64,000 nt of DNA, from positions 64,330,899 through 64,394,898 of the forward strand of contig OZ034968.1 of the NCBI GenBank assembly GCA_964030785.1. Direction: 5' to 3'. This document shows, one piece after another, positions 46,976-58,800 of this stretch; position 1 is the stretch's first letter, and every line of letters begins with the position of its first letter. The notes below the pieces were generated by a model. It did not search any database. It was not told the origin of the DNA and saw only the letters and a list, made by a program, of their open reading frames with translations. The position numbers were made by a program, and so were the translations under genes. Source of the stretch: Siderastrea siderea (taxonomy: Eukaryota; Cnidaria; Anthozoa; Scleractinia; Rhizangiidae).

Positions 46976-47994
46976 TGGATTAATCTTTTTTTGAATTTAA
47001 TGCAAATGAATTTTCATTATTTGATATAAGATATTCTTGGTAGTTACAGGGTTAATTGTCTTGAGGAGGCTTGTTCCCATTCAGAATCTGCATGCTATAA
47101 CATCAAGGGTATTATAAGATTGTTTAAAGAGCGTGAACTATCTGGAACGTTTTGTGGCATTGATTTTTTGAAAAAAGTTGAAATTACCATTAATTCTGAT
47201 TTCTTAAGCTGCATTTCAATCTTGGCACAGAAAATTTGATGTTCAAGATTACCGGTATTCTGAAAATTACTAAGATCATCTTGTTCAGTGCTAGACTGTT
47301 GATGAACATAGCCTAGTAATGAGCATCTAAATGATAAATGAAGTTGAGAATGTTTAGAAACATTGGTATTCATGCAGTGCAGATTTGGTTCTCTGGTGAA
47401 TTCGTGTAACAGGCTGGAACTCATTTTGCCAAGACAATAATCTTTAATCTTCTGGCATTATGACAATATCCCTGTGACTGTTTTCTTTATTTTCAGTCAG
47501 CTGTCAGTTTTGCTATGTGTTTGCACTGCAGAGTCTAATCACAAGCTCCAAGGAGAAGATGTACCATATTTCCATGAACAAGTACTCGAGGAAGGCAGTT
47601 TCTTCAGATTTTGTATTTACCATTTCATCATCAATGAACTGGCTTGCATTAATTTTAAGTTGGAGAGTTGATGGTTATTGACATCGAGGGGAGTTTTTGC
47701 ATAAAATGCAGTTTGAAAGTACAGATGGAGGGATTTTCTCTCGGGAATGGTGGTGCTGGTGCTGCTGTGATGGGGTGCTAATTTTGGCCTTTTAGTCTTA
47801 GGTGGGATATACTTTTCTGCGTCATAAACCCAGATGATTCTGTGCCCAATGCAGGCCTGTTCGTAGGCAGGTTTTTGTGTGGGAGGATGTGTGCAACCAC
47901 CGAAGGGGCGAGATTCTAGGGGGGTCCAAGGGAATAATTCTAATACATAACACATGCATGATTTAATACACAATTTATTCTTACAGCACAGTTG

Positions 47995-48205
47995 TCAAGC
48001 AAGGTTCGAGTTATTGAGGGTAAAATTAGTAAGAAAATGAGCTGAAGGGAAAACAGATTTTCTTTGAGTTAATGAGAGGTTCGAGTTATTGTGGGTAAAG
48101 TTGCAGAAAGTGTATGAAGCAAAGCCAGGGGAAATTGATTTTGGTTCGAGATAGCACAAGTGTTGAGTTACCGAGGGTTCGAGTTAACGGGAGTCAACTG
48201 TGTTA
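47995..48205. repeat. Pogo-like relic with GTTCGAGTTA repeats
   Basis: GGTTCGAGTTATTG occurs twice (about 48002 and 48070), and the right end GGTTCGAGTTAACGGGAGTC then AACTGTG resembles an inverted pogo/Tigger-type terminus (CAGTTGACTCCCGTTAACTC). The left end is unclear. Confidence 0.45.
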
Positions 48206-49800
48206 ACAGTTAGCTTTTGTAATCACTTGCTTTCTTTTAAACCGCCAGTCTCCAGTAAATGGATGTCTGCAGCCCGTAAGGGTGCGTACACATCCATGGC
48301 ACTACCTCTTCCTACAGGCCCACAATGGGTTGTATTTTCTTATCTAAATCAACTTGTTATAACATATGCAGAAATAATGACTTTGTAGTAATGTGTAGAA
48401 CACTTGTTTGAAAAATGAAAACACCCATTCACTTCTACTTTGAATCATGGTATAGATTTTGACTTTTTCTGAGAACAAAATTTAATAATACAATTGTATT
48501 GGTGACCTGAGATAGGAAAGTCTGAGGGTTTCAGACCCCAGTGAAGCATCCACCCCCTCCCTCCCTCCCTCCAAAGATATCAAGTACCCCTCTCCTCCCT
48601 GGTTTTCTTTTCACAAAAAAATACTAAAATAAAATAAATAAATAAAAAAAAACAAGATTGAGCCAAATGAAAAGGATAAGCTCCTGAAATTTGAAATAGC
48701 GCCCCGACAAGTGTTTGTTCTAGTAAATGAGTTTCATCTGCCCTCAGCACAGAATTTTTTCAGGAAGAACTTAATTAGAGGGCATAAATACTTTTTATCA
48801 AGGCAAAGCATGTTGGCAGGTTGGACATTAATGGCCTAAATTGTAATAAAAGCATTTGAGTGTTTTGTATGCAAATTGGCCATGTGAACTATGCTTACAA
48901 CATGAGTTAGTGCCTATGGCTGGATTAATATGACTGCTGCTCATTCTGTCCAACTGAGCCCAGCTTAAAATCTTGGCCAAGTGACAGTGGACAGGGACAA
49001 CTGGCATAAAATGGTTGTAACTGTATGCCAGAACTTTTATTTTTTGTTAGTTGGAGTTGACTAAGAGGTAGAGATTAGACAAAAATATGTGGAATTTGAA
49101 TCTGTTAATTAAATGAGCAGAGATGAAAATAATTTGAGCTACAGAGTCATCTTCAGTCAAGTGAGCAAAGTTCAAGTGTTGTAAATGTAAACTACTTGAA
49201 ACATTTTATATAATGAATTTTACAAAGATTGTTAGCCCTTTTTACCCTTTTTTATGTTTCACTTTTATTATTGTACTTAATACCTGAAAATCCCTTTTGG
49301 GAGGTATTAATAAGTTTATTATTATTATTATTTTGCATTCTCTTTCTGGATGGTTGACTGTCAGGGGTGGATTAACCTACAAGGTGGGTGGGGGGGGGGG
49401 GGGGGAGTTCATACAAGCATCAAAGATGGAGTGTGACTAACACCCACACTGAGGGGAGAACTCTGCCCTTGGCTCTTTTGCTTGTTCCCTTGATCTTTGT
49501 TCCTCACATGATTTTCACTTGCATGGTTGCATGATCTTCTCCTGCCCAGCTACCTAAAAAGGGATTGCTATTGTGGTAGTAGTGTGAATGACAGTGAAAT
49601 TTCCATTTGTCCATTTTCTACAGGTTCTCTGGAGATCCACCCTCTCAATTCTCCATGCTACCAAACATTGTGTTGTTAACCCTTTCACTCCCAATAGTGC
49701 CTAAAATCAAAATTCAAGACAAACCTCAAATTTCATGTTGAAAAAAACTTAAATATAAATAGTACCATGTGAAAGTGCTGCTGACGAGGTTTCATTTGAA

Positions 49801-50103
49801 TGGTCACACCATAGTTACTCGAGGGACTGGTTATGAAACTTTGCAAGTTTCAAAGGCCTTAACAAAGGTGCTGCAATTTATGTTGAAAGTACTACGACAG
49901 TGCACAATCTTTTGTTTTACGTTCGCACACTATGGCTGAATAACTTAACAGTGACATTCTTATTGGTTAGTTGCTCATGCAAAATTCAAAACCTATTGTT
50001 GTTTGTGCACTGTCAAGGCTAAAAACGGTAACAAAAACATAAAACAAAGGACGTAGCTGAGCTTCATAACCAGATTCTTTTAGTAACTATGGTCACACCA
50101 TAG
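49801..50103. mobile_element. Foldback element inserted in a ~106-bp repeat unit
   Basis: TGGTCACACCATAG occurs at 49801-49814 and again at 50090-50103, bracketing about 275 bp. The insert begins ATAGTTACT and ends AGTAACTAT, and shows further mirrored blocks inside (CTGGTTATGAA near both ends; GACAGTGCACAA on the left versus TTGTGCACTGTC on the right). The flanks, TTTCATTTGAATGG and AGGATTTTGTCCACAGACTC, are the two halves of one satellite unit. Confidence 0.78.
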
Positions 50104-50996
50104 GATTTTGTCCACAGACTCAGAAGTTACAATCACCTTTACGTCTCCAGAACTGACTCTGGGAGTGAAAGGGTCAAGGTCCAGATTAAACTAGGGATGT
50201 GATTAGCTTATAGAAATTTCAAATGAGGGATACATTGCTGGGGATGGTCTTTATTTTAAGTCAGGAATAAATAAACCACTGTTACTTGTAAGGAAAACAG
50301 CTGACAATAGCCCACTTTTGATATATCAAAACTCTTACGTGGCTCCAAAGTCTTCACTCAGGACAAAAGTCCAACTTTTTAAGATTCCCTTTTCTCTTAA
50401 TCCCTCAAGAAAATAATGAAAAATAGAAATCGAACCAAATACAGAATTAGTTTACCCAGCATGTTCAGCCATATCAGAATTTTCGTATATTGAACATCGG
50501 CTGTTATCAAAATTAATAGTGCATTTTGATAAAACATGTTGGGCCTCAATCCTGTGTGACAATAAAATAAATGAGAATTAATGAGAACCTGTGTGACTGC
50601 GTGTTATGAAGAATTATTTAGGACAGTCGGACATCTATTAGACAGACTTCTCTACATTATGGACAGAATTCCAGAGAATAAACAATTATATAAGCTCAGG
50701 TACCTCTATTATCCCAATGCCCCACCCCTCAGCATAGGAATAGGGGTAGCAATGTGGTTCTCTGCTAATTATAAGCAACACATGAAAACCACCATGTGTT
50801 TTTCTGTAATTTTGCATATTGGTTGTAGTATATGAGCATAATGTTTTGAAAAAGGCCATAGGACCCGGAAAAAGAAAAGGCTGAAGTGGATGGGGAGCGG
50901 GTGGGAACCTAGGAGACAAGGGGGTGGAAAACGTGTGGGAAGCAGGAAAAGAGAGGGCAGGTGGCGAGAAGTGGGCCAGAAGAAACAGGGAAAAAA

Positions 50997-51974
50997 GAGG
51001 GTCCACAATAGGTTTGGCAGGATGCAGGATTTGGCTAATTTTTGTGGCGATATTCGGGATGGGAGCTGAAAACAGGAGTGGGAAGCAGGAATTTCAGTTG
51101 ACAGCAGGAGCAGGATTTTGTGTTTTCAAGGGGTGGAATGCGAGAATCGCAAGGGGAAAGTAGCGTGATACAGTACTTTAATTGTTACGACTGCATGATT
51201 TGACCAGTGCAGGCTGATAGATAGTTTGTGAATGAAGTGTGTTGGCTTTCAAGTAATACACTGATTAAGGAAGAGTAGCCTGCATGTCAAGCTATTATGA
51301 GTCCTTTTGTGATGTTTTGTGTTGATTTCGAAAAGAGGTATCAAGTCACATATCATGTTGCATTTCTTGGCCTTGTCTGCATTCTTAACTTTTCCAACCG
51401 TTTCCATTGAGTGTTTGTTGGATCAGCTATGGTTAGTATGGCAAGACCGGCGGACGGTAATGTAACCTTGTGGTGGTCGTCAAAAACGAGGTATTCGGCA
51501 TCACAAATTTTGTTGCTATATATTATGAAGAGTGCGAGCAGGAATGCCTTTTTTCGAAAAAAAAAAATGTCCCAGCAGAAATTTACTGAAAGCAAGTAAT
51601 ATAAAGACACTGAAAGCTTTGAAATAAACTGTAAGTTAGATTAGTCCACCCTTATAAAATTTTTGTTACATTTCATTTTTGCAGAACTCATAACTGGACC
51701 GATCTTGCATGACCTTCGTGCCCCTAGCCTTGTCTAAGGACAGAACCCATTTATATACAGCTGGGTGTAGAGAAACAATGTGGAGAAAACGTTTGTGTCT
51801 AAGAAATTGCCAACCTTCATATCAAAACCAAGTCACGCTTACCACCCCACAACTTGAACAACCACCCCTTTATTTACATATTCAGTAGGTTGTCTTCCAA
51901 AAAAAGCAGGACCGAGAATAGGCAGAAAAAAAAGGTGGGATGGCGGGATCTGAGAACCCTATTGTGGACCCTCA
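50997..51974. mobile_element. Possible TIR element with GAGGGTCCACAATAGG ends
   Basis: GAGGGTCCACAATAGG near 50997 is mirrored by CCTATTGTGGACCCTC ending near 51974. Both are flanked by short A runs that could be a target duplication or chance. The 16-bp exact match makes the pair unlikely to be random. Confidence 0.6.
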
Positions 51975-53080
51975 AAAAATTGCTCATTTGAAAAAGGGCA
52001 AACAAAATGGTGCAGGAAGTGGAAACTCCCCCTCCCATGACCCTTCACTTTAGGGTTTAGGTATTGAAAGAGGTATGAAAAACATATCTTTTAGTCTAAA
52101 AAGGGTTGGGATGTGGAGCTTTCTCCTGATCACACCCACTCATCTCTGAGGGCTACTTCCTGGTGGGTTTGGTTTTAGACAATTGGTATAATTTATAGTT
52201 GTATGCCACTCCTGAGCACTGGAACAATTTTAAAAATCTGGATGGAGGGCCCGAGATGGAGAGCTGTGTGTATGGAAGCCTGCATGGAAGTCTTGAACCA
52301 GCATCCCATTGCTCTATCATTATCATGTATAAATGACAAATCTCAGGGCCTTGGCTCAATACATCTGAATTATCAACAATAATGCACCTATCAGAGTGAA
52401 GGCTGAGGAGGAGGGATCCCAAGCAGGATGTGGAGCATTTGACTTTTTTTAATGTATACCATCTGAGCAGTTTCCCTTCCCTGGAATCCCGGGCCTGGAA
52501 CCAAAATTGGGTCAAATCAGGTCAAATTCTCTCTGTCTATGTGATCAGAAGATTTGAAGTCAATTTGAATGTGCGAGGGGGTGGAGGTGGAAAAATACGT
52601 CGAAACCTTCCATTCCTGCTCCTGGACCCCGCTCCCTCGGGCTTAACATTCACAGACTTCACAGCAGCATAAAAATGGGGGGAAAAATACTATATGTTTG
52701 GTTGTGGCATTCTCATAGGGGTTCAACATAACGTGGAGTAATACTCACAACGTTACGTTTGCTACCTTAGCCATTCTTAAGGTGCAGGGTTGCTCCTTTC
52801 AAAATTTTCGACAAGCAAATTTCCTGCCATTCTCCTCAAGTTGCTCCTGGAGAAGTTTTGGAAATCATCTTTTCTGGCCTCACCTGAAGTCAGAGTTGAG
52901 AGAGGTAATTTTCTTAGTAATTTCGTAAAATACCCACAGATTTCCTTGAACGTTCCATTTTTGAATGAAGCAGTAGAATGACATATTTTCTGAGTAAAAT
53001 AAAAGCCTTCTTTCTTGGAAGAGGGGATGCAATGAAAGTCCCTCCCTCAGCCCAGCCCACGTTTCTTAATTCTTGACGAC

Positions 53081-53561
53081 CAACCTCGTTCCCAGGGCCT
53101 TCTCCTCGTTCAAAATGGCGGTCGGAGAAACCCCTGTAGCAGCTCTCGCAAGGTCTCACATGAATGGCTCGCTACCCTTCGAGAAAACAATAGAACAAAC
53201 AATATGAACAATACCCTAGCCCCAAACACAATAGCAGCTGCTACACTAGAGGACCACTAGAATTACAAGCTTACGAGAGCTGCTACACTACTGAAACCCC
53301 TGGCCAAGGCTGCTGAAATACTCCAAGAATCGTGGAGTATTTTGACACATGAAGAAATGGCTTTTTTGGAGGTTGTTTCTAGCGACTGGCGGCCCTGTTT
53401 GTTTTCTGCAATCGGAAACCGTTGTCCAAACGAAACGAAGACATTTCATCGTGTTTACCTAACGAAATTCTAACGAATTTTTGGAGCCACTTTGGCAACC
53501 TTGGCCAGGGGTTTCTCTGACCGCCATTTTGAACGAGGAGAAGGCCCTGGGGACGAGGTTG
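53081..53561. mobile_element. TIR element with perfect 9-bp target duplication at the RNPC3 promoter
   Basis: CTTGACGAC lies on both sides (53072-53080 and 53562-53570). The TIR is about 65 bp: CAACCTCGTTCCCAGGGCCT, TCTCCTCGTTCAAAATGGCG, then GTCGGAGAAACCCCTG, mirrored with only a few differences. A 9-bp duplication fits Mutator-like or Merlin-like mobilisers, but the superfamily is not established. It ends 54 bp before the RNPC3 start codon, so it forms the immediate upstream region of that gene. Confidence 0.9.
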
Positions 53562-53614
53562 CTTGACGACTGCGATACATTTACACTGTACAGCGGTTAT
53601 TATCAGAATTCAAT

Positions 53615-55875
53615 ATGGCGGACGACAGGTCAACAAAGTTGTTAGTGAGACATTTACCTTCCCAGCTAAATCTGAGAGATAAAACTGACTTACTGAAACA
53701 CTTTGGAGCTAAAGATGTAATATGTATGGAAAGAAGAGGGAAAATGGTGAGTATTTGTCTTAAAATCTGCAAACAAGAATGTGTTTAGCTGGGTTTATAA
53801 CACGAGTTGTGCTTGACGTGTTGAGTGCTGCTAACTTTTCGATGTTATGTGTAGACCCGGGTTTTCAAAGCATGATTCGCCCGTCTTGATTCTCTCATTG
53901 CCACAAAGCATTGAAGGAAATTACCAGATCTTCTGCTTCTTCATAATTGTTTAATATCTCGGGAAGTAGGTATTTTTTTCTGTAAATTCATTTCATGCAC
54001 AAAATTTCCAGAATTAAGTTATCTTATGAGCATGACGAATCATGGCCTGAGGTGAATCATGATTTGCCCATGGTGAAATAATTCTGGGAGTTTGCACATA
54101 AAATGAGTTTAACGAAGAAATACTTACATTCTGAGAAAAGCAGAAGATCTGCTAATTTCCTTCATGGCTTTGTGATTGTGAGAGAATTAAGGACGGTGCC
54201 TCCTTTTGTTACTGCGCATTGTTCTGTGCATCTCGGGATATTCAGGTTTCTTAAGGAATTTGCCCACTAATACAACAATAGTTTTGCACGGTTTAAGACT
54301 ATGTATAAAAAGCAGATCTTAGCAAGGGACATCAGAATCCAAAAAGAAAATCGGGGGTTACCATGCGTTTTTCAGAGATAATTGAGCTTAAATTTGGAAA
54401 AAAATTGCTATACATTCTTTGTATTTTAACGCTCTTTTAGAATTATGGTTGCTTAATTTTCTCTGAAAAATGCATGGCTACCCACATTTTTCTTTTTGTA
54501 TTCCAATAACCCTTGCTAAGATCTGCTTTTTGCCTATAGTCGTAGGCTTTGCAAAAATACATCTGTACTAGGAGGCACCGTCCTTAAGATGGGCAAATCT
54601 GAGAGCCGGTGAATCACCTTTGAAGTCCTGGGTCAACACAAAGCAGTGACATAAGCTGTAAAGGTAATGAACAGGTCCTCTCAAACAGTTCCCAGAGAAT
54701 ACAAGAACACCTAAGTGAAAACTAAAAACATCTCAAATTATTTTTCGAAAAGTACCGAAAGACAAATGGCACAATGGGTAAGTACTCCTGCTTCTGTTTG
54801 CAGCAGGATTTTTGTAGAATGCAGAACACACGATATAGTATTTAGAGATAAACACTCGTATACGGAATTATGATCAATAATATTTATCCCTAGAAAACTC
54901 TACGGTATTTATGGTTAGTCATCAATTTTATACCACAGGAATAGCATACTGCTCAATGGCTTTCATTTGAATGGTCACGCTTTAAGATTTCATGATTTCA
55001 TCCAGACTCAAAAGTTAGAACAACCTTATACAGCAAAATAAACAGCACCACAAGAAAGTTCTGTTCAGTAGCTTTCATTTTAATGGTCACGCTTTAGGAT
55101 TTTATCCACATACTCAAATCTTAAAACCACCTTATATAGCATAATAAACGGCACCATAGAAGAGTACTGCTCAATAGCTTTCATTTTAATGATCACACTT
55201 TAGGATCTTGTCCACATACTCAAAAGTTAGAACCGCCTTATTATTATGTAGCATAATAAACAGCACCACAAGAAAGTACTGCTCAATAGCTATCATCTGA
55301 ATGGTCACACTTTAGGATTTCATCTACAGTCCCCAAAGTTAGAACCACCTTATACAGCATAATAAACAGCACCACAGGAAAGTACTGCTCAGTAGCTTTC
55401 ATTTGAATGGTCACACTTCAGGATTTCATCCACAGACTCAAAAGTAAAAACCACCTTGTACAGCATAATAAACAGCACCACAGGAAAGTACTGCTCAGTA
55501 ACTTTCATTTGAATGGTCACACTTTAGGATTTCATCCACAGACTCAAAAGTTAGAACCACCTTGTACAGCATAAACAGCACCACAGGAAAGTACTGCTTA
55601 GTAGCTTTCATTTGAATGGTCACACTTTAGGATTTCATCCACAGACTCAAAAGTTAGAACCACCTTGTACAGCATAATAAACAGCACCACAGGAAAGTAC
55701 TGCTCAACAGCTTCCACTTGAATGGTTTGACTCAGGCAGTGAAAGGGCTCAGCTAAAAATTATAAAAATCTGTTGTCTTTTTAGTAAGAAATGGATTCAG
55801 TTTTTTATTGTAAGTCGTTATTTTTAGAGAGACGCTGCTTTTGCTGAATTTTCCAGTCAAGCGGAAGCAGCTCGG
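53615..55875 (+). CDS. RNPC3: RNPC3 exons 1-2 (RRM1 core), 53615-53746 and 55828-55875
   Basis: Exon 1 runs MADDRSTKLLVRHLPSQLNL to ERRGKM, donor GTGAGT. Exon 2 is RDAAFAEFSSQAEAAR, acceptor TTTTTAG, donor GTAAGC. The 2.1-kb intron between them carries the 54935-55745 tandem array. Confidence 0.93.
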
Positions 55876-58800
55876 GTAAGCTAAAATTTGTAATTTATGC
55901 TTTATCCACTGAGGTTCTTCGGTTGGGAGAGGTATGTTTTACAGATCGCATTTCACTGTGTTGCTGACATACAAACACAATGGAGAGTGTCTTCCGTCAT
56001 ACTAGGTGATGGTTTAGCCTGATTTAGGGCTAGGGGACACTGTTTGGCTTCTTTATTTATCAGTAACACAGCGACCTGTATGGGTGACCTGTGGAATTTG
56101 ACCTGTAAAAGAAACCTGCCCCTGACTTTGTATTTAGAAGGACTGGTTTTATTTTTGTGATTTAAAAAAAAGTTTCAAAGTTTATTATTCAATTTTATAA
56201 GTAAAATAAAAAGGACTACGCTATCCCACAAATAGCAGTAGCTAGTCTGGGCGGGTAGTGTTTACATTAGTGTAGAACGAAAGAAGTCAAGTGACAAATA
56301 TACATATATAAATAAAGAAATTACAGAAAGCAATTTCAGTTGATTGCTTGTCAATGATTGGTTTCTCTAAGAGTTATGTTTAACATAATGTTTTTATTAG
56401 GTACCAAGCCTGGTAGAAATTCCTTCACAAGATCTTAATAAAATATTAGAACCATGTGGCATGAAATTTTTGGAGGAGTTTTTGTTTGCAGACTGGTAAC
56501 ATTTTGTATTTTGTGGCAAAAAATTTGTGCAAATGGGGATGACATTGTTTTGCTGGGAAATAGTTTTTGCAATTTCCAATTCAAGCAGTCCGAGAAACAT
56601 TAAAAAGAGAGGCGACATAATCTCAAGTCTGTATGTAACCTTGGTGAAGTTGAACTGGACTAACAGTTCCTGTTTCCTATTTTCTCATAATTTGCCATGA
56701 TCCTGGGTAGGATCTTACAAAAGGCAGTAGTATCTTACAGGACCCTACAAAAATCCTTCAGGATCCTGTGAAGGATTTTATACCATTGAAACTGTATTGA
56801 TATGAGCACTTTTATTTTAACTGAAATATTTAGAGCCATATCATTTTTTTGCCCATTGCATCAACCTGCATTGTTAATATTTTTGGAGACATTCATATTG
56901 GAAGCCTTTTTGTTTGTTATTTTCTGTTTGTTTTTCTTTACTAATAAAAAATGAAAAAATCACAAAAAAAGATCAAAATGTTAGTAAAGTATTGGAGAAT
57001 ACAGCCTGAAAAAAGAGCAATAAATTTATTGTTTGCTGCGTGCATTTGAAGGAAACAATCTAGCAACAGCTTAATCGCTGATACTCTCTGAAACAAGCTG
57101 ACCAAGTGTAGGATTACAGCTGGCAGTTGAATTAGGTGGCCCACATAAACTGCCAAGATTTGACTGTAATGAGGGATTTTGTCTTTCTTTAAGATGTGAT
57201 TAAAGATATGGGCTCATACATCTGTTGTGTATCTTGAGCTAAAGTTTATTCACAACATGATAACTTGCACAGAGACGAAAACCAAAATGCAAAAATCTAG
57301 AAGAACATGTTCCATTTTATATCGGAATATTAATGCAATCATGCGCATGTATTTCCTTAGGAGCTAATTAGTAAGTCAGTCTAAGCACTATACAATAATC
57401 AACACTTCAACATCAGCACCTTTAGCCTTATTTAAGATAATGCTGTTGTTGCATTAATCTAAGATTAAATTTTGTAGTTTCTCAATTCATCTATTTGGTA
57501 TATCTCTTGTGTTTCAATTTCTTCTGATAGTGTCAGAACTAACACACTGTTACTGTCAGTGAGTTATTTTCACAAGAATTAATTTTTTGTTTCATTGTTA
57601 TTGAAGTGAAGATCAGGAAACATTGGCTGGCTTTGACTTCAGAGTTCTGCTATTTGTCACTTTCTTGTGATAAAAATCACTCTGATATTTATTCACTTTA
57701 TCCAAAATATTATTACAGTGCGGTCAGTAACTATAAATGTCTTTCTGGCAAAAATGCATGTTTATAAAGCCAATCAATGTGCACATTGTAAATCTATGTT
57801 AACAGGCCTGGAAAATATGTGACAAACAAAGGCTAGCTATGTTACAAAAGGGACAATAATTATAAAAGTATTTATTGATAAAATTGAGTCCAAAGTAAAC
57901 ACTAATGAATTATTCATGCAGTTGCCTACATAATTTGGTCAATTTGATTGAATCACTTAATATGTGCTGTTGCCTACCAACTGATGCCCTGCTATTCCTC
58001 AAAACAGTTATAGGTCTGGTCAGTGGTGTTCTGAACTTTGTAAGGGCTAATTACTGCAGGGCAACAAATTTGTAAATTGCCAAGCAAGACCTGAAGGCCC
58101 TTGAGTGGCCTAAGGTGTGAAAATTATTAAAAATTAACATGTCTTGTCATGTCCCTCATAGGCTCTCTCTCAGTTACATCAGATAGAGGTGCTTGGTAGC
58201 AGATTAACAGTCGAGTATGCCAAACCATATCAGGAACACCTTGCAGCTCGACAGTGTAGCAGGTGAGAGGCGTTTGAGGTCATTTGCTGTTTGTTGCATC
58301 TACCCTCCGCTGGTAGATCCTACAGGATCTTCTAGGATCCTGTAACTAAAGATCCTATCTTACAGGATCCTGTAAGTTCACACAGAATCCTAAATGGCAA
58401 TAATCCTAACCATACTTTAATTGTAGGATCCTTCGCAGGATTAGGCTTGATTTCCGCCGCTCTCTCGAGTCTGGTCTTCATTCCCCAAACAGCGGCTGGT
58501 AATCAAGCCTAGCTCAGGATCCTGCTAAAGATTGTCTAGGATCCTGTTTAGGATCCTATAGGATCTTGTTTAGGATCCTAAACAAGATCCTATAGGATCC
58601 TACAGGATGTCAATAGGATCATACAGGATCTGATGTAGGATCTTATCGGGATCCTGGGTTAGAACCCTACAAGATCCTGTTAGGATCCTATTAGAATCCT
58701 ATAAAGATCCTGGGCAGAATTTTTACCAACGAGGGTAAGAGTAAAACGTAATTGCACAAACATGTGACCTATGTGTCTGAGTATCAATCATGTTGTGATT

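Larger units (their letters stand above)
44243..53080. other. Fax-RNPC3 intergenic stretch, no supported gene
   Basis: No reading frame shows recognisable similarity or splice structure. It contains the repeat relics listed separately, an ATT/TTA run near 49315-49331, a G run near 49387-49405, and purine-rich DNA at about 50870-51000. Confidence 0.6.
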
